Source of the DNA: Anaeramoeba flamelloides
Lineage: Eukaryota > Metamonada > Anaeramoebidae
Assembly: GCA_027625915.1 (NCBI GenBank)
Contig: JANTQA010000012.1
Location: forward strand, 10,502,501-10,566,500
Reading direction: 5' to 3'
DNA length: 64,000 nucleotides
Positions 24,892 through 37,336 of this stretch are shown here, piece after piece (the stretch's first letter is position 1; the number at the start of each line of letters is the position of its first letter). The position numbers and the translations under genes are program-made. A model generated the notes under the pieces. The model saw nothing but the letters and a program-made list of their open reading frames with translations, made no database searches and was not told the DNA's origin.

Positions 24892-25539
24892 AATTTTTTT
24901 TGAGTTCTGAATTGGTAAATTTTACATTTTAAGTCGATATAATGAAAGAAATTTGAATATTTTGTTTTTTTATTCTTATGTCAACAATTTTATAAGGTAT
25001 CTTATCGATAAAACTTCTATTTTCTCGACTCTTTACATTTTTAAAAATTTTTATGTTTGATAAAAACATTAAAATTTTATCAAAATAAATGTATATTTAT
25101 TATTATTTTTTTTAATAAGTATTTGTATAATTATTTATATTTTGGTTATTAACAAAAAGATTGAAATTGTAAAATGATAACACGTATTGGTGAAACTTTG
25201 TTATATAAAATGGAATTTTTCAAAAAAATGAAAAAATTCAAACAAACTGAAAAAAAAATATTGGAACAATATCCTTTTTATCAAATTAAAACTATTCTGC
25301 ATGAAATTATACGTTTTATAAGATAAAATACCTAAAAAATGAAATTTGAGTATAAAATTGGAAGAAACAAAGGGGTTTAAAATAACCATAACAATGCAAT
25401 TATTTCAAATAATCAAAACTATTTCTATGAAACCACAAAGATTTCATAAAAAATTGCATAACAACATTAAAAATTGGAAAAGTTATAAATGACTATAAAA
25501 TGGGCTATTCTTTAGACAGTAAGTTAAATTGGTGTTATT

Positions 25540-26310
25540 TTAACTAATAGGAATAGTTTTTTTAAATTAATTATTTTTCAGGATTTTGTTTGAAATTAGA
25601 AATTAAATTAATTTATAAAAAGTTAAGTCTTATAATAAAAATGTTTAATAATTTTGAAATTTTTATGTTTGAAAATTTTGTTAACAAAATTCGTAAATTT
25701 AAAGTAAAAATTAAAATCTGATTTTAAAAAAAAAAAAAAAAAAAAACCGAACTTAACAATATTTTTAAATTTTAGTTTGAATTGAAAAATAATTTTTAAA
25801 ACGAATGATCATTTAATGTTTTGTAAAATAATGAAAATACTAAATTTATTTTTTAAAAAGTAGGTGAAGAGTTATCCTCAAATTTATATTGTGGAAAATA
25901 AAAAATTCTATAAAATGTGAATTAGAATTTTCATTGATAATTCAATAAGTACGAAGAGGGTGAAAAAATAAAAGATTAATAAAAAAAAAACATTCATTTA
26001 ATAAACTTTCTTTTTAAAACCCCGATTAAAGACTAAAATAAAAAAATACACTAATTTACTTTAGAGTTCGAAATTTGTCTTGGTAATGTTTAAAAAATCT
26101 ACGATATGACTGGAAAAATAAAAAGTTTCTTCAAGTAGAAATACCCCCAAAAAAAAAAAAAAACTATGAATTGGAAAAAAAAAGAAGTGAAAAATATAAT
26201 CAAAGGACTAGGATTTTAAAAGAAAACCAAACAATCCAACCCTTAATTATATAGGGAAAGGGAAAATTGTTGATAGGGTAGATCAATTTTGAATAAATTT
26301 GAACTTTTTT
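25540..26310. repeat. Old dispersed repeat R1, copy 2
   Basis: Diverged copy of 3940-4860 in the same orientation: shared CAGGATTTTG/TAGGATTTTG, AATTAATTTATAAA, ACTTAACAATATTTT, TTTAATGTTTT and TTTTTAAAAAGTAGGT-like blocks in the same order. The ends are approximate. Confidence 0.5.
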
Positions 26311-26940
26311 ATTTATAAATGTTTTTAAAAATTTATAAAAAAAGTAAGAATACTTGTATTATGAATATAAAACAATAAACGTTCATTCCTAGAGTATATA
26401 CCTCATCCAAAGATAAAAATGTAAATTTATGATTTTTATATCAACTAAAAACACCTATTTTTTGAAAATTAAAAAATCATCAGGTTGGTCCAATTCTTTT
26501 AAAATAGAAAATAATAAAGGATCAATTAACAAACTTAAAAGATGACAATAATATATAATAATATATACCTTTTGTAACTATTTTTTATTTTTATTTTATT
26601 TTTTTTTTAGTGAAAATTGAAATTATCACCTGACCAAATGGCTTCCTTATATCTCATTTGAGATATAATCCAAATGAATTACTTTTATTTTTAGATATCA
26701 ATATTTAATTAGGTATTCCTCACAAAGGGAAAATCAAATAGTAATAGAAAAAGAGAACTTCACTAGAAAAAATAATTCATTCATATAAATAAAAATATAT
26801 ATAAATATTAAACACTACCAAGAGTTGTTTTAACAAAATTGTGAAATTCAATTTTTAATTTGTTTTTTTTTTAAACTTATAATCCACCCTTCTCAGGTAA
26901 TTAATCTCTGAAATTTAAAAATATATTATCTTGTGTCTAT

Positions 26941-27402
26941 TGTTGCAACTTATTATTTTGGTTCTTAGCTGATGTATCTTCAACTTGGTATGGGATTTAA
27001 TAGTGGTTCAAAAATACAATTTTAGGCAATTTATATTTTTTTTTCCGAAATACAAATCGAAAATTGTAAGATTAATATATCAGATGGTATTTAAGAATAA
27101 ATTTAATTTCTGGGTTGTAGAAGAAAAATTTTATTTCCCTTTTCCACAATTACTCAAAAAAAAAAAATATTCTTTTCAAAAAGCTACCAGATAAAACCAA
27201 ACTTATTTAAAAATTTCAATTGACCAACCCACAAAATCAAAAATTTATTATTACTTGCCTTGCAATATATTAGTCTTACTCTCTTCAATTTGTATTTCGG
27301 AAAAAAAATATTAATTGACTAAAATTATATTTTTGAACCGTATTAAAATTCATACCAAGAATGAAGATCGATCATCTAAGAACCAAAATAAAAAGTTGCC
27401 AC
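26941..27402. mobile_element. MITE M3 with about 140-bp terminal inverted repeats
   Basis: The left arm (TTATTTTGGTTCTTAGCTGA, GGTTCAAAAATACAATTTTA, TTTTTTTTCCGAAATACAAA) is repeated as reverse complement at 27260-27402 with about 15-20% difference. The central 170 bp is unrelated AT-rich sequence. No transposase and no clear target duplication can be seen. It ends about 440 bp upstream of the G-alpha start. Confidence 0.8.
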
Positions 27403-27838
27403 ATCTGATACATGTGTCAACCCTTAATGAAAATTCAGGTATTGTAAACTGAAACTGTTGTAAAGACACTTTTTGAAACTTGTTTTTTTAGTTTTTTCAA
27501 AAGTTTATGATAATAATTACTCTAATTTTCTATGAGAAGAAATAAAGAAACTAATCAAGTACAAATTTTTTTTCTTTTTGAAAAAAAAAAACAACCCAAT
27601 TCCTCCTTTTCATAAAACAAGACTCAAAAAATCTTTTAAAAAAAAAAAGAAATTATTGGTTAAACAAAATAGAAATTCCTTTATCTGAAAAAAGTTAATT
27701 ACTCAATGTAACAATCTACATTCAACCAGGTTTCAAACAGAATAATTTCTAGATCAATTTTAAGAAACATTGGACTAGTTAGAGTCAAAAAATCTGATCA
27801 TTTTTTTTAAAAAAATTGATTTTAAATTTTTTCGATTT

Positions 27839-30800
27839 ATGGTTTGTGTCTTCAATTTATTAAACCCCCATCATTTTATTTCCAATTTTCTTCTAATTTT
27901 ACCAAAATCTTTTTTTCCTTTTTCCAAAAAATAAAAACAAACAAATTCCTCCTTGATAACAAAAGGGACCAAAAAATTCAAAAAAAAAAAGAAAAAAAAA
28001 AAGAGAACAAAAAAGACAAAACAAGATCCAGAATCAACTCAAAAATGAGAAGTCAAATCTTAGTAAAGAATTAAGGTTGCTAATTTTAGGTACGGGAGAT
28101 TCTGGAAAATCGACTTTCGTAAAACAAATGCAAATTTTATTTAAAAATGGTTTTTCGAAGGTTGAATTCCAATTGTATCGCGATACAATCAGAAGAAATC
28201 TTGTCAGTCACACATTAAAATTAGTAAAAGCAGTTGAAGATTTTAATCTTAATCTTTCTCGTGAAAATACGGTACAATATTTTTTTTTTACTTCTTCTTT
28301 TCTTTTTTTTTTTTGATTGACTTGACACATTTTCAAAACAAAAAAAAAAAAAAAAAAAAAAAACACCTTTCATTTGGTTTTGCTTGAGAACAAATCACAA
28401 ACAAAATCCTTTAAAAAAAATCCGTGATCCAAAAAAAAAGTGCAACTGTAAGTTCAACACTTATTTTAAAATTTAACACAAACTACTTTTCTCTCTACAA
28501 TTTTTTTCAATTATTTCTTTTTTTTTCTGGTTTGAATAGAAAATCGCACAAGATTTTTTAACAATTGAAAACGAAGAATCAAAACTTCAACTTACGGAAA
28601 AAAAAAAAAAACAGATCATTCAATTGTGGTCTGACAAAGCAATGAAACAGGTGTTTGAAAGAAGATCAGAATTTCAAATTCCCGATAGTGCTGCCACGTA
28701 AGTCTTTGTATTTGCCCTTTTTATTTTTTGATTCTTGGATTTTTGGATGTTTTTTTTTTCTTTTCTGTTTTTAATTTCCTTTGATTGGTTCGGTTTGTTA
28801 CCAAACAAAAAGGAAAAAAAAAAAAAAAAAATAAATTTTTTTGTATTTTTTTCTCCTTAACTCTTTATTTACCAAATTTTTTTTCTTTTTTTACAATCTG
28901 TTTTCCCCAATGTATTTTCTTTTTAATATGAAAAAGTTTCTTAGATCAAGTAGAAGAAATTTCTTTATCAGATTATGTGCCTACAAAAGAACACATTTTA
29001 GGTTGCCGTATTCCAACAACAGGTATCAAAGAAGTTTCATTTTCATCTGATGATTTTACTTGGAGGTAATTTTTCACTTTTTTTTCTTTTTTCTTCATTT
29101 TTTTGTTGTTATTTTATAGTCTGTATTTTGTTTACGAATAAACTAGTCTTAAATTTGTTACACACTATCACCATATACGATCTTGGACTGTTTTTATTTA
29201 TCCAAATTTCAAAAATTTTAAAATAAATTGTAAAAATCAAAATAACAATCAATTTGTTTTGTCACAGAGAAAATCGAAAATTTATTTTTAATATTTGGAC
29301 TGACTCAAAATATTTCAGAGTCATGATTAAAAATAATATTTTAGTGTTTATTTTATATTTCAATACATTGAATTTTATGAAATAAAGCTATTTCAAATTA
29401 TTATCCAAAAAGGAATTAATTTAAATACTAGAAACAAATAATAAGAGGAGTCTAAAACACAAAAATAAATTAAAAGATATTATAAATAAAAAACTTTTAT
29501 TGCTTATTTATTTATTCATTTTTGAAGAGATGTAATTCAACAAAATTACTTCCTGTTTACCTCTAGGCTTTCTTGAGTTTTCTTTTTATTTGTAAAATGA
29601 ATAGATTTTTGTTAGGTTTTTTTGAGTTTTCTTCAGTTAATTGTTCTAGGTTTTTTTGAGGTTTTCTATTTATTTAGAAAATCAATAGATTTTCACAAAT
29701 AAAATAGAAAACCTCAAAAAAACCTAGAAAACTTCAAGACAAAACAGAAAACCTCAAGAAAACCGCCGTATGTTTTTTTTTAATTACAGAAACAAAAAGA
29801 TTATTTAAGAAATTTTCTTTTTATTATATTTAAAATTTCGAAAAAGATTTTAAAGTCATATTTTATAATTGATCTATTGACATCAAAATGAAATTTATTT
29901 AGAATTATGCGATTTTTCTGTGATCTTGACAGATTTTTCTGAATATTTTTTGAATTTAATTGTCATTGAATAATACACCCATAAATTTAATGTCAATAAA
30001 AAAAAAAAATCAGAAAAAAATTTCATTCAATACTCCAAAAACTACAATTGATTCGAACATCATTTAGAAAATATAATTCTTTAAATTTACAAGATAAGTC
30101 GTTTGAAAAAAGTGTTACTAAAAAACCAAAAAAGTTTTTACTATAACCCTGAAAATATGTCTTATCAAGTTTATCAACTTTTTTAATGAACTTTTTTAAA
30201 AATTTTTTGTCTCAGTTTTTTAAAACAACTATATAAAATTTGTTTCTTTGATTTTTGTAATTTCTGTGATTTTTTCTTGAAAAAATTCTCAATAATTTGA
30301 TAATTATTTTCTAACTTATTCAATCTTAAAATCTCATTCAAGGATATGTAATGTAATTTAAATTAAAAATTTGTTTATTATGAGGGTTGCAATTCTCATT
30401 ATTAACCAGTCAAGTTAAAAAAAGGATCAATGCTATTTTCTTAATTTATTAGCGCCACTATACATTTCTCCGAAAAATAAAGTATGCTGTAATTGTGAGT
30501 AAATAATATTAGCGCTACATAAGTTCGTCTGACACAACAAATTTTATTTATAACATTATTGAACAATAAATTATTAAAATTTTTTAATAAAGATCACAAT
30601 TAAAAAATTTTTTTCAAATTACTTTTCCAAATATAAAAGTATAAAAATCAAAATAATAGATAGAATAGTATTTTAACAATTAATATTTAGAACCCCCAAA
30701 AGTAATTATTTTTTAAATTTTTACATTTCATGATTTACTCAATTATTTTTGACATAAAAATATAAATATTGTTTAGTTTATGATTCCTTTAATTATGCAA

Positions 30801-33800
30801 GTTGTATTATCAATTTTTTTCAAATATTTCGATTTATGCGAAAATAATTTATTTTTTTTTAAAAAAATTGAATCTTTGACAAACTAATTGACATTTCGAT
30901 AAGTAAAATTGAAGAAGGATATTTTTCAACTTTAAAGTATGAATATTGACGGATCAATCTTTATGGTTCTCTCAAAATGCAGATTTTTTTCAAGAAATTC
31001 GTTGAGCTTTTTTCCAATATAATAAGGATCTTTTTTAATTGAAGAGATCAACAATAAGTACAATTTACTCATCAATTTTTGAGAGACATTTGAACCATGA
31101 GATAACTAATGTGATTTACATTCAATAGTAATATACTTTGAATTTCGACTACTATGTGGTAGGATAATCTCTAAAACATTTAAAAAGTAAAATTTTTTAT
31201 GTGAATTTAATTATTATTTTGGGATTTTGATGAAAATTAAAAACGTAATCATTTATGGATCCAAAAACTTTTCCAAATTCTCGAACAAAAAAAGGCAATT
31301 CTCCGAGAAAAAAAGTGAAATAGGGAAAAAAAAAGAATCATTAAATCTCAGAGAAGAACCAAATCCTATGTTATGAAATTGATTTTTGTATAACTGTTAT
31401 GTTTCATTCCTAGGACTATTTGTGTCCCCTCTTTTAAAGCCTATAGAATTATTAAGGAAATTTAAAATAGTCTTAGATAATTAAGGGCTATGTTTCCACC
31501 CTTGGAGAAGTGTTGAGTTATAATGTTATTTGACAATCACTTCTCAAAAAGAATTTTAATTCTAAAGAAATTGTTCAAAAAAATAATTATCTCAAAGCCA
31601 AAAAGACGCAAAAAAAAAAAAAAAATATTCAAATAGATTTTTGGAATGATAATTTTTCAAAAAAAAATGACTTTAAGGGATTTTTGAGTACATAATTCAA
31701 ATTTTAAAACATTTTAAATTTGTAAAGGTAAAACTAAAAAATATTTTGAACAATAATAGGAATTGCTTTGTAAACTCCATTCCACTAAAAGGAGCCCAGC
31801 CACAAATAAAAAATTCACTTTTCTTTGTTTGATCATTCAACCAAACTACAATTGTTTGTAAATAAGAGAAATAATAAACTTTGGATTAGAGTTGATAATT
31901 TAGATTCATAAAAGAAATACCTGAATAAACCATAAATTTCAAAAAAAAATAAAATGTTAAAAAAATTTTTGCGAGCCTTTCATTGTAATGTCTTCGATGT
32001 AAAATTTCTCGATTTCTTTAGAAAATTAAAATTGTTGACAATAAGATTTTTTAATTGTAAATGTATGAATTTTAATATATATAACAAATCCTCACTTTTC
32101 AGTTTATGTATGTTAATTTGGAGTTTCAAACATTTTTTTTTTATTTCGAATTGACTTTTTAAAAAAAAAAAGATAAAAAAAAAAAGATAAAAGAAAAAGA
32201 AAAGAAAAGCAAAAAAATCAAAAAACCAAAGAAAAAAAAAAAAAAAAAAGCAAAAATCAAAAAAACAAAAAAAAAAATTTTTACAAAATGAGAAAAAATG
32301 GTTAAGATTTAAAAATTGAAAATTTATTTTGAGAATAATAATGAATTAAACTCATATAATATGTTCTATTTCTTAATAAAACTGGACTCCTTTGACTGAA
32401 AAAGAGTTTATTTATATATTTAAAATGGAAATTATGAAATATTAAAATAAAAATTTTGGAATGATCTAAGAAGGGGTAAAATTGTGAAAATTGTTGGAAT
32501 TTTCAAAATTTACTATTTTTTTTGTAAAAGAAATTCATAGTGTGTAAATTTAACGAAGATTATAGAACTATTTCAAGAGATTTTTTATGGAAATTTTCAC
32601 CATTTTTTCTCGAAAAAAAAGTCCTTAGCCAATGAAGAATCTAAGAAATAATTTCTGATTTAGACATTTTTTTTAATAAATCTGGAAAGAAATAATATTT
32701 CTAAATAAATGATCATGCAAATCTTGATAACCATTTTTTATATACTTTCTGCAATTAATTGGATACACTAATCATAAAAAGGGAATAAACTTTCAAAAGC
32801 AATAAATTTATTAGAAATATAAAATTTTTTACTCGAGATCACAAGAAATAATTTTTTTTTTATTGTAAAAATCACTTAAAAATACACTTAATTTCCCCCT
32901 TTTTTAATCTAATTTTTATTTTATAGTACTGATTAATAATTATTAATTTTTATTTTTTTTAAAAATTTTTTTAACAAGAATATTAAATGGAAAACAACTT
33001 TAAAGATTATTCTAAATCTTATATTGATATTTTATTAACAATTAACTCTTAGAATTTATTTTTTGATCATCTATTATGAAACATTTTTATTTTTTCTTTC
33101 TTTCATTATTTTATAATTATTATTATTTTTTCTAAAGAATTATTGATGTTGGTGGACAACGCTCTGAAAGGAGAAAATGGATTCATCATTTTGAAAACAT
33201 TTCAATTCTTATATATGTTGTTGCATTGAGTGAATATAATTTGAAGCTATTTGAAGAGCAAAACATTAATAGAATGATTGAATCTTTAAAATTATTTAAG
33301 CAAATTGTGACTAATGAATATTTTGTTCAGAAGGATTGTATGCTACTCTTTAATAAAATGGATTTATTTACAGAAAAATTAAAAACCTTTGATCTTCAAT
33401 TATGCTTTTCAAATTATACTGGAAGTAATGATGTTGATGAAGCTGTTGAATTTATTTCTGAAAAATTTTTAGATTCTGTTGAAAATAAATATAGAAATAT
33501 TCATATTTTCCGTTCAACTGGAACAGATACGGCTATGGTAAATATTTTATTTTAATTTTACAATAATTATAATTTTATAATCATTTTATTTTTATACGAT
33601 AAAAAAAGTAATGCGAAGAAATATATTATTTTCATAAAAATTGATTTTTGTAAATTGTAGGGATTTGTAAATTTTAGGAACTATTATTAAAAAAAAATTT
33701 TTTTTTTTTTTTTTTAATTAAACTTAGAAAGACTAAATTTTGTTTTAGAGAAGAAGGAAATTGGTCTTGGTATATTTTATTTTCAGTCTATCATTCAAAA

Positions 33801-36052
33801 TGAGATATAATTTGAAAAGTAAATATAGACACATTTTCTATCCCTTCTTTTTATTAGCGAAAAAAAGCAATTTAATATTAGTAGAATGGAACTCAAATGA
33901 TCCTTTCAAATGAACTAGATTTCAAAAATTATGACCCAGTTAAAAAAATAAATTGTAAAAAAAAAATTATCTTTTATTATTCAAGAACAACTAAATAATT
34001 AATTCTTATTGATAATTCGCTTTTTAACTATTCTAAGCAGTTATAAAAGCCTGGTATTTAAAAGATTATCAAAAATTAAAATCAAAAAAATAAAAAAAAG
34101 TGAATCAAAATTTTTGAAATGAGCATTACTTTTTTTTATTACTGAACATTTACTGAAAAAATGTTAAAAAAGAAGATTTTCTGATAAACAATCAAATTCG
34201 TTTTAAAATACATTTCATTTTCTTAATTTTTTAAATGTTTATTATATTTTCAACGATCTTTTTTTTTTTTTTTACTGAACTTGGCTTTCTAAGAAAAAAT
34301 TAAATAAAAAAAACAGAAAAGGAAAAGAAAGAATGAGAAAAAGAAAATGGAAAAAAAAAACAGAAAAAGGGAAAAAAATACAAAAATTTGCAAAAGTAAA
34401 AAATAAATTTGCAAAATTAGAAAAAACAGTTTCTATCTTAAAAATTGAAATTTTATTTTGATATGAATATGGGATAAACTCTCAAAACAAGATCAATTAA
34501 CATTATAAAGTGAGTCAAAATTTTTGAAAACTAGTTTAGTTTAAATTATAGTGCTAAAAAAAATTCAAAAATGTCTGAAATCTCAAAATATCTACCAAAA
34601 GTATTGTCATCCAGAAAAAGAAAAAGAAAATAGTATTTTTTGTATTTAGTAGTAAGATTTTTTAAAAAATATTGTTATAAAAGTTATTTGTATTTTATAT
34701 TAAGGGGCTAGTCTCTATTATTTTTTTTTTTTGTGACCAATTTCTAAATAAGGATTCCTTAACTAGAAACAAGTTTAATATTAAAATAAACAGGTTTTCA
34801 AATCTAAGTAATTTGCAAAAAAATTTCTCAATCTCTATTAAATTTAGGTAAAAAAATTTAATAGAGAATAGTACCTTAAGAACAGGATAAAAATCAATAT
34901 TTTTTTTTGTACAAAACAAAAAATGTAGATTTTATTATTTGATAAAAATATTCCAAAAATTATTATTCAAATACTTCTACAGAAAAAAAAAAATCGTTCA
35001 ATCCTTTTAATTATATCATTTCAATTTTAAAAATTAAGAAGAAAATGTAATTTGATTGTAAACTCTGTTTTACTCATAGTTGTTCGTTTTTTTTTTTTTT
35101 TAATTTAAGAATTAAGAAAAAAATTAAATTAATTTTCTTTTGATTTCTAAAATTAAATAAAAATCACCTTTAACTTATATCATATTTTCGAACAATTTGA
35201 AAAAACAATTGATTTTCAATATAAATACTGAAAATTTAAAAAATGGCTATTTTGTTTTTTTTTTATTTTTTGATTTGCTTATAAATTCAATAGATTTTCG
35301 TTAGGTTTTTTTGAGTTTTCTATTTATCTGTTAAGTGTTCTAGGTTTTTTTGAGGTTTTCTATTTCAAAAAGTAAAAAAAACCTAAAATTTTAATAAATT
35401 ATCGGTTTATTTCTAAAGTTAAAAAAACCTAGAATGCTTCACAAATAAAATAGAAAACTCAAAAAAACCTAACGAAAATCTATTGATTTTCTAAATAAAT
35501 AGAAAACTCAAAAAAACCTAGAACACTTTACAAATAAAATAGAAAACCTCAAAAAAACCTAGAACACTTAACAGATAAACAGAAAACCTCAAAAAAATCA
35601 TATTTGGGTTTTCTCGGGTTTTCGGTTGATTTGGAAAATCAATAGATTTTTATAATCACATACTGAAAATTTTGTGAAAAGTGTAATTAAGTTTTCCAGA
35701 TTTTAAAAGAATAGAGTAAAACTAAAATTTTACTAATTTTTTTTTGATTCTGAAAAACATATGCACAGGATATTGCTTTAGTATAAGATATGAAACTCTA
35801 AAATAAAACTTAAAGGCTATAACTAAAAAATAATAAAGTTTAAAAAAAAAAAAAATACTTTTAAGGAATAACTTTTTTTATTTTTCTTAAATAAATTATA
35901 TTAAGTTGATTTTTATTAATTTCTTTTATTCTTTTATTTTTTTTTTGTATTTTTTGTATTTCTTTTAATTCTTTTATTAATAATAGATTGAAAAAATCTT
36001 TGGAAAAATTAAATCTTCTGTCCTGGAAAGCCTTGATAATGATCTTGATTAA
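27839..36052 (+). CDS. Heterotrimeric G protein alpha subunit (six exons)
   Basis: A GTPase switch coupled to membrane receptors. Exons 2-6 are 27966-28271, 28540-28697, 28937-29065, 33138-33537 and 35987-36052, all with GT-AG borders and matching phases. Motifs are G1 LGTGDSGKST, the arginine/threonine switch I CRIPTTGI, G3 DVGGQRSER, G4 FNKMD and a G5-like STGTDT. Exon 2 has no in-frame ATG. Joining an ATG-only coding exon (27839-27841, donor GTTTGT, 124-bp intron ending AACAAAAG) gives MGPKNSKKK, a consensus N-myristoylation start, and a total of 353 residues, typical of the family. That first exon is inferred. The C-terminus (SSVLESLDNDLD) lacks the usual Cys at -4 and the GL ending. Introns 4 (29066-33137, 4072 bp) and 5 (33538-35986, 2449 bp) are very long and full of repeats. 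Confidence 0.93.
29568..29766. repeat. Fold-back repeat FB1, copy 2
   Basis: GTTCTAGGTTTTTTTGAGGT then TTTCTATTTATT, followed by the reverse complement AATAGAAAACCTCAAAAAAA CCTAG. The arms are nearly perfect around a short loop with AATCAATAGATTTTC. It lies in intron 4 of the G-alpha gene, so it can fold in the pre-mRNA. Confidence 0.8.
31950..32420. repeat. Dispersed repeat R3, copy 1 (G-alpha intron 4)
   Basis: Matches 54330-54690 in the same orientation: TTTAGAAAATTAAAATTGTT, ATAAGATTTTTTAA, TTAATTTGGA(G/A)TTTCAAA, and the end block AAAACTGGACTCCTTTGACT versus AAAATTGGACTCTTTTGACT. A weaker partial match is at about 34280-34500. A purine-rich A/G stretch occupies the middle in each copy. 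Confidence 0.6.
35270..35647. repeat. Fold-back repeat FB1 array, copy 3
   Basis: The longest FB1 copy. One forward arm (GTTCTAGGTTTTTTTGAGGT) is followed by several tandem reverse-complement arms (AGAAAACCTCAAAAAAACCT with AGAACACTT) separated by AAATCTATTGATTTT-like segments. Alternative hairpins can therefore form. It lies in G-alpha intron 5, about 340 bp before the last exon. Confidence 0.8.
35691..35757. repeat. Fold-back repeat FB2, copy 3
   Basis: TTTTCCAGATTTTAAAAGAA, AGAGTAAAAC, then TTTTACTAA and a degenerate right arm TTTTTGATTCTGAAAAAC. It directly follows the FB1 array in the same intron. Confidence 0.55.
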
Positions 36053-36339
36053 CTTATTAATTATCCAGAGATATTGAAACTCTAAGAAATTAGATCTTTA
36101 TTTACCTTATTTTTCTTTTTTTTTTTTTTTTTATTTTTTCAATTACACAAAATTATTTTTCAATTTTTTTTTTGATAAATAAATCAAAAAAATTTTTTTT
36201 ATTTTATTTTAATTAATTATTACAAACTAGTTATGGCTATATCTCCCTTTTCACATGAAAGGGGCGGCAAATTAAATATTTTAAAACAACTAGTCAAAAA
36301 TATAATATTGTTGACATAATACAATTGGATATGAAAAAG

Positions 36340-36560
36340 GTAGTTAAATTATCGACAAATTATTTCAAAAAAAGAGTAGTCAAATTTATTTTAAAATATC
36401 TTTATTAAGCTCAATCCTCGTAAAACTATTTAAAGATACAAAATTATTAACAAATATTAATTGATTTTTAATATATATTAAATTTGTTTTTTAGTATGGG
36501 ATTACTTAAATAAAAGATATTTAAATTTCTGATCTCGATTTTATCTGATATTTTTTGAGG
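36340..36560. repeat. Dispersed repeat R4, copy 1
   Basis: Resembles 52140-52360: AAATATCTTTATTAAGCTCA, AAACTATTTAAAGATAC and the following AATTATTAACAAATA blocks recur in the same order. It directly abuts the left end of MITE M1 copy 2. Confidence 0.5.
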
Positions 36561-36570
36561 GGTGAAAATT

Positions 36571-37336
36571 GGGTGTTTGAAATATTCCCGAAAATACCCA
36601 AAAAGTTTTTAACCACATAAAATCACGTTATGGACAACTTCTAAGAAACTCTAGTATCAATACACTCAGTTTAACGCTAAAATATCAATTTTACTTTCAG
36701 ATAAAATATATTTTTAGAATTTTCTATTTTAAGCCCCTCTGCGGAGTTTTTGTTACCTTTTGAGTATATTTGAGTAATTGCTCTCACTTAGTAGTATAAG
36801 TGTATGTGATGTCAGGGTATTGGTATTGTGTGTGTTTGTTTTGGTATGGTGGGCGTTTGAATGTTTTAGTTAAATAAGGTCCTTTTATGGAATGGGGAGT
36901 TAAACTCCGTTTTGGCTTGGGTAACACCTTATGTCTGGTATATATTGTACGATTATACATTGCTCAGTTATTTTTGGAATGTATTTAAGATTACTCAATT
37001 ATAGGTAACGAGATACAATTAGAAATTTTCTTTACAAGGACATTTTCTCTCATTTATTTAATACCATTTTGAAATTATCAGAAATGTTAGAGTCATCTAA
37101 GATACCAATCACTTTCACACAAAATAGGTTGAATACTATTTCCCTTAAAATTACAATTTATTGAATTTTGATTTTTTCAATAAAAAAAAAATTTAAAATA
37201 AAATTTATTTTTTAGCGTTAAACAGAGTATATTGACACTTGAGTTTCTTCAAAGTTATCCATAAAGCGATTTTATATCGTTAAAAAATTTTTGGGTATTT
37301 TTGATTTTCGGCTATTTTCAGGGAATATTTGATAGA
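36571..37336 (-). mobile_element. MITE family M1, copy 2 (inverted relative to copy 1)
   Basis: The left end GAAATATTCCCGAAAATACC and the right end TTTTCAGGGAATATTTGATA are inverted ends of about 120 bp. Interior words are the reverse complement of copy 1, for example TTTCTCTCATTTATTTAATA CC and CACACAAAATAGGTTGA. The length (766 bp) is close to the 759 bp of copy 1. The two copies differ moderately, so neither is recent. Confidence 0.8.

Larger units (their letters stand above)
22516..27838. other. Intergenic region rich in MITEs and simple repeats
   Basis: 5.3 kb without a supported gene. It contains a TA-flanked MITE (24146-24343), a TA microsatellite, a C16-T13 tract, repeat R1 copy 2 (25540-26310) and a MITE with about 140-bp TIRs (26941-27402). 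Short frames here lack recognisable motifs. Confidence 0.6.

Noticed and set aside
27844-28074. 76-codon Lys-rich frame upstream of the G-alpha P-loop
   Set aside because: It is in a different frame from the G-alpha exon; the real frame through this stretch carries the typical N-terminal helix (NKIQNQLKNEKSNLSKELR).
30440-30530. Repeated word ATTAGCGC(C/T)A in G-alpha intron 4
   Set aside because: Only two occurrences of a short word with no further shared sequence; insufficient to call an element.
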